From: Breviolum minutum Mf 1.05b.01
Lineage: Eukaryota > Sar > Dinophyceae > Suessiales > Symbiodiniaceae
Reading direction: 5' to 3'
Length of the DNA stretch: 64,000 bases
Assembly (NCBI GenBank): GCA_000507305.1
Contig: DF239425.1
Location: 62,001-126,000, forward strand
Part shown: positions 52,586-61,680 of the stretch, in pieces
How positions within the stretch are numbered: the first letter of the stretch is position 1
Layout of the letters: every line of letters starts with the position of its first letter
Program-made: the position numbers and the translations under genes
The notes under the pieces: model-generated
Database searches by the model: none
What the model was told of the DNA's origin: nothing
What the model saw: the letters and a program-made list of their open reading frames with translations, nothing else

Positions 52586-52855
52586 TTGAGGTACGGTAGA
52601 TGGGACGGTTTTCCTATATCTGTGGATTTTGCGGATTTGATGCCCGCAACAACAGTAGATTATGTTTTTGGCTGTAAACAGCATATTGCATATCTTGCGA
52701 ACAGAAACAAGTGTGCAATTCAGGAGGAGTATAGGGATAGGTTATGTTGTTTTTCACGTTTGCAAGAGAAGTGTATGATATTTATGTTGGATTTCGCTGT
52801 GTTTTTGCTTCAAAAAGTCCACAGGGACTTGAAGCCAGATCGCAGGTTAGAATAA
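52586..52855 (+). CDS. candidate exon
   Basis: The frame reads RWDGFPISVDFADLMPATTV, then DYVFGCKQHIAYLANRNKCA, then IQEEYRDRL and on to a stop at 52855. The first 50 residues look globular. The last 13 contain VHRDLKPD, discussed separately. Unknown protein. Confidence 0.45.
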   Translation: MRYGRWDGFPISVDFADLMPATTVDYVFGCKQHIAYLANRNKCAIQEEYRDRLCCFSRLQEKCMIFMLDFAVFLLQKVHRDLKPDRRLE

Positions 52856-53017
52856 ACAACAAAGATTGAACCAAAGGATAGTTTGAGGATGTATGAGGTG
52901 CTAAAGGCTTGTATTGCCGTAGCATGTCTATAATTACGCAATTCCAAATATGTGACTGTGTATATTTTGTATTGTTTGGATCCCTCGTAGCCATCATTTG
53001 ATTTGATTTGCAAAACA

Positions 53018-53087
53018 AGTTGTTGATTGAGCTTGACAAAGTTTACAGTACCTCTTTGTTGAATACGTTGAGCCACATCATGATGTA
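53018..53087 (+). CDS. candidate short exon
   Basis: The frame reads KLLIELDKVYSTSLLNTLSH then IMM to TAG. The minus strand is open across the same region. Confidence 0.3.
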
Positions 53088-53725
53088 GCAATCACGTGAA
53101 CAATGCTATTTGCAGATGTTCTTGCAAGAGTCCGAATTGAAAAACTCTGAGCCTTTGTTTTTTTAATTCCAAGCAGCGTTTTCTGACACATGCCATATGT
53201 CATCCTACTGGTAGTAGTAGTATGGTATCCAACCGTAGTTGTTCCGAATGTTGGACACAGCTCCGATCCAGCAATGTCGGCTGAATGGCATGATCAAGAG
53301 CAGTTGTCTCAATTTTCCCGTTTTACGAAGGGTGCCTTTTTGTAGCTACTGGTAGCTAGCAGGACGCAAAGGTGAAGATATGTGAATGTAGAGATATTTC
53401 GTGAGTGGAAGAACAGTTTTGCGGTGTTTCTTGTGGTTGAACCTCTTCCATGCTTTGTTGTCTCTCTCGACCACTTACCGCTGTAAGTCATGCAGTTTTG
53501 TGCAAAACAAAAGTGGTTTTCAAACATAGCTGAGCAGTATGATAAAATTGCCTTTTTGTTTGGCTTGAAAAGCAGCTGGTCAATCACATTGGTCAGCAAC
53601 ATCACCCTCCCCCAATCATATAGGCATATTTGAAAAACCACACAAATGTCCCTTGAAAAATGAAGTCATTTTTTTTGGGGATGGTCATTTCCATCAATTC
53701 ATACATGCGTAAAAAAATCATACCA

Positions 53726-53805
53726 GCACCTTCCACTGGGTGGTGTTTAAACCCTAAGGGGTTGCTTAATGGCACCCTTTCCCATCCATTTGGCACCCCT
53801 TGGAG
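53726..53805. repeat. family G element
   Basis: CCAGCACCTTCCACTGGGTGG to CATTTGGCACCCC, the same as 14969-15064. Confidence 0.65.
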
Positions 53806-53920
53806 GGTCAGGTGATATTTAGGGCCATTTAGGGACTGGTGGTTGTTTGGGTTGTAGGGCGCATTATGTATAGTACATATATGATATATACTCTAATATA
53901 CCCAACAAAACACGGTCTAT

Positions 53921-54007
53921 GATGCTAATCCAAACAAGGGAGTTTGCCCTTGGATTCAACCCAGGAGGAAACATGCTTGTGAAAATTGCTGGTTCCGACC
54001 TGGGATA
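53921..54007 (+). CDS. candidate exon
   Basis: The frame reads LIQTREFALGFNPGGNMLVK then IAGSDLG to TAA. Good composition, weak boundary evidence, minus strand also open. Confidence 0.4.
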
Positions 54008-54180
54008 AACGGCTTTTTGCCGTCACTGTTTTGGACCTGTTGAACATATGGTTGTGAAATAAGTAACCTTTTATATAAAGAATACCCGATACATTATCAG
54101 GTTGCTCACGCAAAAAATATGGGGGAATTTCAATCAAAATGTAAAAAACACCAGCTTAGTACAGTTGACTGTTAAATGAA

Positions 54181-54277
54181 CTACCCTCCTGGGAACTAAC
54201 ATATCCCCTGAAAAGTCCATTTTGAAGATGATTTTCCTTTTCCCCAGGTGGGAAAGGTTAATTTCCTGGAGGGTAGT
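54181..54277. mobile_element. hairpin element, family E
   Basis: TACCCTCCTGGGAACTAACA and TTAATTTCCTGGAGGGTA arms. The following exon starts about 20 bases on. Confidence 0.75.
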
Positions 54278-54292
54278 ACTATCAAGGTTCCT

Positions 54293-54440
54293 TGAGATCC
54301 AACTCACTTTCCGAACTTTCCGATCGATATCAATCTGACCCCGAGGCTGTGTCGGCTGTTGATCTCGTTGAGCTCCGCCGAGAGGCACCGATTGGAGGTA
54401 TAGGGATTTTCCGAAACCCTGAAAGGCCCGTTTCTTCGGG
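54293..54440 (+). CDS. candidate exon, acidic
   Basis: The frame after TCCTTGAG reads RSNSLSELSDRYQSDPEAVS, then AVDLVELRREAPIGGIGIFR. Ser-rich then acidic, like a regulatory or linker region. Possible GTATAG donor after GGAG (54400). Confidence 0.5.
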
Positions 54441-54550
54441 AAACCAAACAGTAGCATACATTAGCAAATTCATCCATATGTTTCTGTTTTGTTTGGAAGT
54501 TGAGTGTTTTTGTTTCAAACTCAGATTGTTTCACACCCCAACGTATCCAG

Positions 54551-54639
54551 GCTCATTTGCTGAACTTGGGGATGTGACAATGACTTGCAGCGAATACCAT
54601 GTTGTGTTGGATGTGAATTGGCACTCAGTCATATTTTGA
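54551..54639 (+). CDS. candidate terminal exon
   Basis: After GTATCCAG|G the frame reads SFAELGDVTMTCSEYHVVLD then VNWHSVIF to TGA. Probably the 3' end of the gene carrying the exon at 54293. Confidence 0.5.
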
Positions 54640-55291
54640 CAATATGATTGGATCCCGTAGAGAAGTCTTTTATAGATTCTATCACACTGGTAGAAAACTA
54701 ACATGTCTAGGTGGAAAATCCCCATTTTCAACAGCAAATACATCTTCAAAAAGTGGATTTTCAAGCAATCTTCCATACCTTTCAGTGACTGCGGTATGTT
54801 GGTTTGCCCATGGTTAGTATTATCTCGGCCACTCAACCGTAAGATGCACAACAAACTTTGCTGGCAAATCATGTTCATTGATTGGTCGCCGACGCTTGGA
54901 AAAGCTCGAATTTGAAATAGATATCAACAAAAACATGTTGCAATAGCCAATGAATGCTTGGGATTCTGTGCAAATTACCAAGTACTTCCAATGGCCGTTG
55001 AAGCCCTTGAAGGTTGGCTTCACCATCAACCTTAACCATCAACCTTCAGTATTGGTTGATGGACTTTTGTACTGTAAATGTTCTTCTGGGAGTTGGATAG
55101 TTGGGTAATACTCCCTGGAAATGTAACCGACAGGTTTTGAGAAATTACTAAAGTAAGCGTCCATTTATTATGTTTCAGGAGCTATGTTGAACTTTGGGGG
55201 TCTCCGGATAACTGACATAGGACAGGTTGAGTTCCAGGCAGATCCCTGAGTCAGTTGCCTGGCAACAAAACAACAGTCACAGGGCTACACT

Positions 55292-55498
55292 TTGGTGAAC
55301 AAACACATCCTTACATTTGATGCACCGTTCGAAGATGTGTTGCACATTGGGTGGACATGTTTATTGTACAGCAATGATAGGGGGAAACTGGACGATCCCA
55401 GTTCAAAATCAGTACATCCTTTGGTTGTACGGCATTTTAAACCAGGGGTCATTCATTTATGCACCCATGTTGGTGGAAACAAGCAATACAACGTGTAA
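55292..55498 (+). CDS. candidate exon, two open frames
   Basis: Frame 1 reads LTFDAPFEDVLHIGWTCLLY then SNDRGKLDDPSSKSVHPLVV. The frame 25 bases on reads GGNWTIPVQNQYILWLYGIL then NQGSFIYAPMLVETSN. Both are protein-like. Coding is likely; the frame is undecided. Confidence 0.42.
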   Translation: MVNKHILTFDAPFEDVLHIGWTCLLYSNDRGKLDDPSSKSVHPLVVRHFKPGVIHLCTHVGGNKQYNV

Positions 55499-55765
55499 TT
55501 TTGAGGAATGTTTCGGTTGGTAATACAATGAAACCTGTAACCACAATAGCAATTGGTTCTTGTTCACCAGAAAAGAACTATAAAATGCCAATTGGTGAAC
55601 AAAACTAAACCATATATAGAGATATATAGAGATACATATGTCATAACAAGTATACAGTTATAGCAACCCTTGGGTATGTAGCCTAGTAGTTATAGCAACC
55701 CTTGGCTTACCTGGGGTCACTCTATCAAACCCAACCCTTGATTTTTCACCCAACAAAAATCCCAG

Positions 55766-55835
55766 GCCGGAACGACAAGCTGCTGAGCAGGCCTTGGAAG
55801 GTCAGGGACTTGGAGGGAGTGGAACCAAACCTTCC
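55766..55835 (+). CDS. candidate short exon
   Basis: After AATCCCAG|G the frame reads PERQAAEQALEGQGLGGSGT before meeting a decayed family E element (CCCTGAAACTAACA) at about 55836. Confidence 0.42.
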
Positions 55836-56206
55836 CTGAAACTAACAGCCCTACGTAGGGCCCCTGAGATTGGAGGAAAGTTGGTAAAAAATGGAAGATT
55901 TGCCATATGAGAAAAAGCCTATTTTCAAAGGTGATGTTTTACGTGATATTTCCATTTGAGATGTCCTATTTTCAGAAATTATGTTTGTTTCTTGGAAGGT
56001 GATTGGGGTTTTACTCTTTACTAAATCCTTGAATCATTGAATCATTTAGTAAGTAAGTACCTGTTTTGTCAATTTAGTATTGTCATAATCTAGCTGCTGT
56101 GTATTCATAGTATATAACTTGTTGTTGTTGTAGTTGATTTGTTGGGTGATCAATTATGTACTCAATAACTAGTACAGTAATCATCGCTGTTTTTGGGGCT
56201 CTACAG

Positions 56207-56585
56207 TGTCTCCAGCCAAACGTCGGTTGGAGTTGGACCCCCACAAAATGAAACATGGTGACTCCTTGTTGGTGTCGTTTTGGTCGGCAATTGTTGTCCT
56301 AAGATCTTTGCATTCCATTCCAACAGAAGATTCAGGGATGCATGTTGGAGGCATGTAAGTTTCTTGCGTTTGGAAACCGGACTTTGGGCCCTGCCCCACA
56401 ATGTGCCCCGTGCTTCTCTTGTAAACCGAAACCCACACAGAAACAATTTGATCTCTTGTTTTCATTTTGGGCCCTGATGCAGCCAACGTCCTCTTTTCAG
56501 TGATCCGTGGTTGAACGACAAAAAGACACAAACTCGTTGGCTGATTTTTTTTGAGAAATATCAGGTTTTCGAACTGTTACAGTAA
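56207..56585 (+). CDS. two-exon gene 3' part, phases match
   Basis: Exon 56207-56354 follows CTCTACAG and reads SPAKRRLELDPHKMKHGDSL, then LVSFWSAIVVLRSLHSIPTE, then DSGMHVGG, ending in phase 2 at GTAAGT. Exon 56501-56585 (TTTTCAG) completes Ile and reads DPWLNDKKTQTRWLIFFEKY then QVFELLQ to TAA. The intron is 146 bases, GT-AG, with no hairpin element. No known family. Confidence 0.62.
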
Positions 56586-57239
56586 ACTTCCGGTAGGTAA
56601 CAAGTATTTCCAGGGCTTAAAGAAAACACCCTGTCATTTTTTCCATGGGTTTTGGGGGGCCTACAGGAGCCAAATGCTCTTCTGGATTTGTGGCGAGGTG
56701 CCATTTGATGACCAACACCTTTGAACTTTGGGAAACCTGGAAATTTGTTCGCCCCAAAAAAAAGGCCAAAGGCCAATTGAAACCAAAAGTGTTTGAAGTG
56801 AAACATATATAGCCTAAGTCGAATTGCAACATTTCTTACCAAAATCTTGAGTTTGGGTTGAGTGATGCCTCGGGTTTTCAAGGGTGAAAGGGCTCTCTAT
56901 CCGCAATGAGACCGGGCGGAGGTGGAGTTGATTATGGAAACTTTCCGGCCTCGTCCATTCATGATATTCATGTTGCTGTAAAAACCAATCCCCCCAAATT
57001 TTGTTAGAAATGGTTGATTTGTGGTGTGGTTGTTGTGGGAAACTACTAAATTTCTTAAGATGCAGGAAAGCCTCGCCAGATATTGCCAAACACTCAGTGA
57101 AATGCGAGAGTTTTCTTCATAATCTCTAAGGGATCCTTCACGGCTTGCCAGGCTCAGCGCATTTGGTGCTTGTGGGCCAAGCAGCCAGGAGCAACTGTCC
57201 GAGAGACGGGGGGCTTGGTGTATATAAAAAAAGCATTTT

Positions 57240-57323
57240 CCTTCCTGCACCACCACAACAACAATTACAACAACAGCAATAAAACAACAAGAACAACTAC
57301 AAGAACAACTACAAGAACAACAA

Positions 57324-57354
<31 letters not shown>

Positions 57355-57362
57355 AACAACAT
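57240..57362. repeat. (CAA)n microsatellite
   Basis: AAC/CAA units with interspersed AGA and CTA. Poly-Thr and poly-Cys frames are artefacts. Confidence 0.9.
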
Positions 57363-57559
57363 TTTACCATGATGTTCACTGTTTAACCTCTCAATTGAAT
57401 TTCATGTATGTGCTCGGTGTAACACAATCTATTGTTCCACTGGATGCGATCTCACATTAGCTGTCGTCCCTCAACCTTGGTTTTGACTGTAAGGGTCAGA
57501 GTGTAAACATTGGTTTCCACACCTATAGTTAACATGCCTTGTGTTTTTATGCCTTGAAT

Positions 57560-57740
57560 ATCAAGGGACATATGGGGAACTGTGGGTCAACATGATATTT
57601 CCACGATTTTACACAGAGTTTGAGTTGAATATGCCATTTTGGGTGGGGTTTTCTCATCACCTTCATGAGCTATATGCTATATTTGATGGAGCAAGCCCTG
57701 CTCCAAGGGGCAAACTGCATGTCGATGGCCAAGGGTCAAC
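57560..57740 (+). CDS. candidate exon
   Basis: The frame reads GTYGELWVNMIFPRFYTEFE, then LNMPFWVGFSHHLHELYAIF, then DGASPAPRGKLHVDGQGST, open on to 57813. Aromatic-rich and globular. Unknown. Confidence 0.48.
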
Positions 57741-57928
57741 AGGTTCGTTGGTTTCATGTAACGAGTTTACTTGTCCTCAATTCATGTTGGTCAATTGTCA
57801 AGGTGTAACCTAGGTCATGGGGGCTTCGTTTGTTTTAGTTGAGTGAAGTATTGTTGTTGATAGTTTAGTTTCCTAGTGTGATAGTATTCAACACACATGA
57901 TTGCTCTTTTTTACACATACATGTATAG

Positions 57929-58033
57929 GAGATTCCAAGCATGCCGAAATTGAGTGACCGACACCCTGGACCATTGAAGAATTTTGCCGAGGAGGCATTG
58001 CCTTTGAGGAAGTTATCTCTCACAGTTTTGTGA
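57929..58033 (+). CDS. candidate terminal exon
   Basis: After ATGTATAG|G the phase 0 frame reads EIPSMPKLSDRHPGPLKNFA then EEALPLRKLSLTVL to TGA. Clean AG|G acceptor. Confidence 0.52.
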   Translation, partial: EIPSMPKLSDRHPGPLKNFAEEALPLRKLSLTVL

Positions 58034-58338
58034 CTTGGCTCATGGGTTCAATGGGGTGGTACCAGCATCCTTGGTTGCGGGGTATACACATGACTTTTAT
58101 ATTACAAATCTTCTTTTAATGTGTGTTTGAGACTGGAGATGTCGGGGCCTGCACTTCTTCAGGAACAAGTGCTTCATTTATCTATATTGAAAAATAAACT
58201 ATAGTGATAATGGATGTTCCATTTCAGATCACAGCATTCCTCACTACTCCAAAAGTTATTGCCCGGCTGGCCTCTAGAAATATTTACCCAAAAAAACAAG
58301 AGAGGCTTATGACTTGACCATCTTGTGCCATCACAAAG

Positions 58339-58530
58339 TCTCTTACAACCCTCGAGTTTCCCCTGGGGGGCTTCCGTTTGGTGTGGTGTTGCGATGAGGC
58401 GGCAGATCACCCAGAAAAATTGGGCTCAGCTGACGCAAGCGGATCAAGTGTCATGTCGAGAGGTCGGGACCGGAAAACCCTTTGGAAAGATTATTCTGAG
58501 ACTGTTTCATCATGTCAGACTGCAGAATAA
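58339..58530 (+). CDS. terminal exon of unknown gene
   Basis: After ATCACAAAG the frame reads SLTTLEFPLGGFRLVWCCDE, then AADHPEKLGSADASGSSVMS, then RGRDRKTLWKDYSETVSSCQ and TAE to TAA. A hydrophobic start is followed by a polar Ser/Arg-rich tail. The composition is among the best of the single exons. Unknown family. Confidence 0.55.
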   Translation, partial: SLTTLEFPLGGFRLVWCCDEAADHPEKLGSADASGSSVMSRGRDRKTLWKDYSETVSSCQTAE

Positions 58531-58856
58531 TTTGAAATAGATTGAAATAATATCTTGCATGGACTTGTTTGAGGTGATGCTTTAGGTTCCAGCATTGTAA
58601 ATCACCACTGTACCACCCGTTTAAAGATAGGGATCTCCCGCACCTACTCACAGTGGGGCGCCATCTAACGAAAATAGAAGATTATTTTTATGCTCAAACT
58701 TCACTGATGCGGGGAATTCCCAAACTATAACTTAGAAATCTACCGGCCCAGACACTCCAAAGATGTTTTTGTTTCCAAGAAAGAGTAGCAGGGTGCTTTC
58801 AATGGATGAGGGCGTCAAGCTCTACACTGGAATATTCATGTAATTAATACGATTAC

Positions 58857-59219
58857 AAGGTGGTGGTTTCAAATGTTTTTTATTTTCACCCCTACCTGGG
58901 GAAGATTCCCAATTTGACTAATATTTTTCAAATGGGTTGAAACCACCAACTAGATTATAGTTCATATCTCAGACTCATACTGTTGATGGACCAAATCCTG
59001 CACCACCAAGGATGATAATTATCCCAGTTGTTGTTAAGGGTTTTATTTTTTAACCATCCCAGGTGGTTGTTTGTGATTTCTTCCATCAACAGTACACCCT
59101 GGAAGATTAACGGCTGGAACCTACAGCCATCACCCATGAAAAGAAAGGAAAATGCTCTGAACCAAACCTCCAGGGAATTATGTGCAAAATGTATCAAAAT
59201 GTTAATCTTCAGGGGTGTA
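58857..59219. mobile_element. three abutting elements: A, CTGTTGATGG, D
   Basis: Family A 58857-58953 (GGTGGTGGTTTCAAATG to GTTGAAACCACCAACTAG), the CTGTTGATGG family 58979-59093, and family D 59094-59219 (CTGGAAGATTAACGGCTGGA to GTTAATCTTCAGGGGTGTA) lie within 363 bases, with the last two directly adjacent. The next exon begins at the right end. Confidence 0.8.
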
Positions 59220-59384
59220 TGGTCATGCATCAGTTTCGCTCCGAACATCCAGTTGGACTCCAGGCCTTGTTGCGGAGCCTTGGTGAGCCGAATGAAAGTC
59301 TTCAAGGCGGAAAACACAAATTTAAGTATTTTTGCTTAGGAAGTAAAATGAAATATAGATATACCCAGCCATACCCAATCAATT
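59219..59384 (+). CDS. candidate exon
   Basis: The frame reads MVMHQFRSEHPVGLQALLRS, then LGEPNESLQGGKHKFKYFCL. Balanced, and starts at the edge of the family D element. A GG|AAGTAA site near 59338 may end it. Unknown. Confidence 0.5.
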
Positions 59385-59698
59385 GAGTGGCCTTGTTTTA
59401 AGCATTGTTTTTTTTTAGGGAATGGATAATGTAGCTACAATTTTTGTGTTCTTCTTGCAAGTATTTTTCTTTTTTGCTTGGAAGCTTGCTGGAAAGCAGG
59501 AATATGTCTGCAATGTTCACTTGCGCAAAATGTCTCCATTTTGGATTAAGTGCGCTTGATCCGATCAAAAGAAGCAAAGGACCATTACATCACGTACTTT
59601 AATTTTACAGCAGAGTTTCTCAGGTCATCACTTGAAAAGAGTAGTCTTTATACGGGATGCTTTCCATGTGAAAGTTTTTTTTTTATTACAGTAGTAAT

Positions 59699-59868
59699 CT
59701 CTGAAATTTGCATTCGTCGGTATATCCGTCAGGGACCATTGGTTTTCTGACCCAGATGCAATTTGGGCTCGAAAGTTCCCCTGCCAACAGGCCAGGGTAG
59801 CACAAACTGGCGCCCCAATCACAGATCAAAAAGTGCTGACTGCTGCTGTTGGGGTGCTGCTCTGTTAG
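59699..59868 (+). CDS. candidate terminal exon
   Basis: The frame reads LKFAFVGISVRDHWFSDPDA, then IWARKFPCQQARVAQTGAPI, then TDQKVLTAAVGVLLC to TAG. Strong globular composition. No family identified and no clear acceptor. Confidence 0.5.
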
Positions 59869-60103
59869 GACTTTTCTCGTGACTTGCTGACATTTTGCGT
59901 TTTTTTTCCGAGTACTGTATAGTAGATATTACCACCCAATTTTTTGAATAGAGGATCATTTGAAGTCATTTTGAAGTTTCATCCTTTTATTGACGGGCCA
60001 AGTGTCGGACATAGTACATATTTTTTCTACACGCACGAATGGGCCTTGGATTGATGTTTATGCTTCAGCTATCAGCATGTCAATGTCCTTTTCACCTAGA
60101 CAC

Positions 60104-60192
60104 CAGAACACTAACATATCCCACTTTCGGGAAAGGAAAATCATCGACTCAAAAGTGCCTTTTTGGGGGGATATGTTAGTTCCCTGGACGGT
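60104..60192. mobile_element. hairpin element, family E
   Basis: CCAGAACACTAACATATCCC and GGGATATGTTAGTTCCCTGG arms. Confidence 0.75.
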
Positions 60193-60195
60193 GCC

Positions 60196-60375
60196 CAATG
60201 TGTTTCCCGGCGGCTGAATCTTCATCTCGATAAAAAACAATCTGAATTTCCATCCTTTTTACCAACCTCCAAAGTCGACCTGCATCCGTGGGGCATTTTG
60301 GAAGAAATTGAATTCCCCAAATCAGGGTGCACCATAAGCACTTTGTTACATGGGAAAATCAACCTTAAAGATTGA
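60196..60375 (+). CDS. candidate terminal exon
   Basis: The frame reads QCVSRRLNLHLDKKQSEFPS, then FLPTSKVDLHPWGILEEIEF, then PKSGCTISTLLHGKINLKD to TGA. It starts at the end of the family E element. Unknown. Confidence 0.5.
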   Translation, partial: QCVSRRLNLHLDKKQSEFPSFLPTSKVDLHPWGILEEIEFPKSGCTISTLLHGKINLKD

Positions 60376-60399
60376 CAGGTATTGTCCCTTGGTGATGCA

Positions 60400-61180
60400 G
60401 GGTTTCTCCAATTTTTAAGGGTCGTTTCAAGTGATTATGGCAAACCCCGCAAGTACTTGATTTCGGTGACAAACTTGGTGACTTACCATCTCCTTTGATC
60501 CCCCAAAAGGAGATGTTTTGTGGGGGGGAAATCTTTTTAAGGTATCCTCAAATATGCCAACTGACTTCAACCAACTCTGATGGAGCTTGGTGGGATATCA
60601 CTTGGATGATTACGCTATCAGGCTATCAGTCAGTATTAGCGCGCGATACCCCAGTCATTAACCACTGATCTCTAACCAAACCCAACTCATGAATTTGGAG
60701 GAACCAAAATATTGCAACATCAACATTTGGAGGTATTTGTTTGTTACAGGAGGTGTTTGTTGTGGGATGGTTTTGACTTTTCTATGGGTTAAGATACGCA
60801 TATAATACACACGTGCACCCCAACAAAAACAAAACAAATCATTTACCCTCCGTTCGACTCACCAGGGAGTTGACTATAGCGATTCTAATTGGATGACACC
60901 AACGTTGAGCCGTACCAAGTTGCTCCGCTGTTTGTTCCATTTTTTTGAAAGTTGCCCCTGAAGCGAAACTGGTGAGAAAAAACACCCCCCCTGGAAGAAG
61001 GTTTTTATTCAATCGTTTTTATTCCCATGGTTTTGTTGACGTAAGAAATGGACAAAAGATCTTTCCCGTGAGTTCACTGGTGCGTACTGAGTGAAGGCAA
61101 CCTGGTCGGTCTAAATTTATTTATTTAATTTGTCTGCAAACATGGGGGTGATCAAAAAATCAGACCCTTTGTAGTTTTTT
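60400..61180. other. no gene supported
   Basis: AT-rich with scattered stops. A weak possible exon is LDDTNVEPYQVAPLFVPFF (about 60890-60948). No recognised element. Confidence 0.35.
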
Positions 61181-61249
61181 CGTTTTTCAATGATTTGTCA
61201 CTATGCAATGTATACCACAGTATATACCCTCATGAATCGAATTCCGTTT

Positions 61250-61444
61250 TTTTTTGCAACTTCCGGATGCCCATTACACTTCTTGGTCGTTTCTGCGTTT
61301 TGGCAGACTCGCAGGGCTGTTGTTTGTGTCCATTGCGAATGTGAGATCCACTGGCGCTTGGCCAGTCCAAAGCCAAGTTATTGGAAAATGAAGTTTCTCA
61401 TGGACATACTGCTCGTAACGGTGAAATCCCTGTGTGATCGTTGA
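61250..61444 (+). CDS. candidate exon, two open frames
   Basis: One frame reads LPDAHYTSWSFLRFGRLAGL then LFVSIANVRSTGAWPVQSQV. The other gives a Cys/His run, VCVHCECEIHW. Undecided. Confidence 0.36.
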   Translation, partial: FFATSGCPLHFLVVSAFWQTRRAVVCVHCECEIHWRLASPKPSYWKMKFLMDILLVTVKSLCDR

Positions 61445-61680
61445 TTCTTGATGTTTAGTATTCAAGGTTGATTCCCTTTCGTTGAATACAGTGTTTTATT
61501 CCAATTCATTGAGGGGTTCGCCAACCACCCCACCCGGTTGGTTTGTTGATTAGTGTTGAAAATTGTTCCAACAAAAGACCTGGTGACTTGGTGATTTTTT
61601 TTTGGGCCTCAACAATTGCAGCAGGATAACTACTGTTTTGGCTGAACAGATGTCAACAAAAACGACATGTTTTTGTGCAG

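Noticed and set aside
57500..57813. Possible link of the aromatic-rich exon to START-like proteins
   Set aside because: The resemblance is only in composition; no defining motif could be placed.
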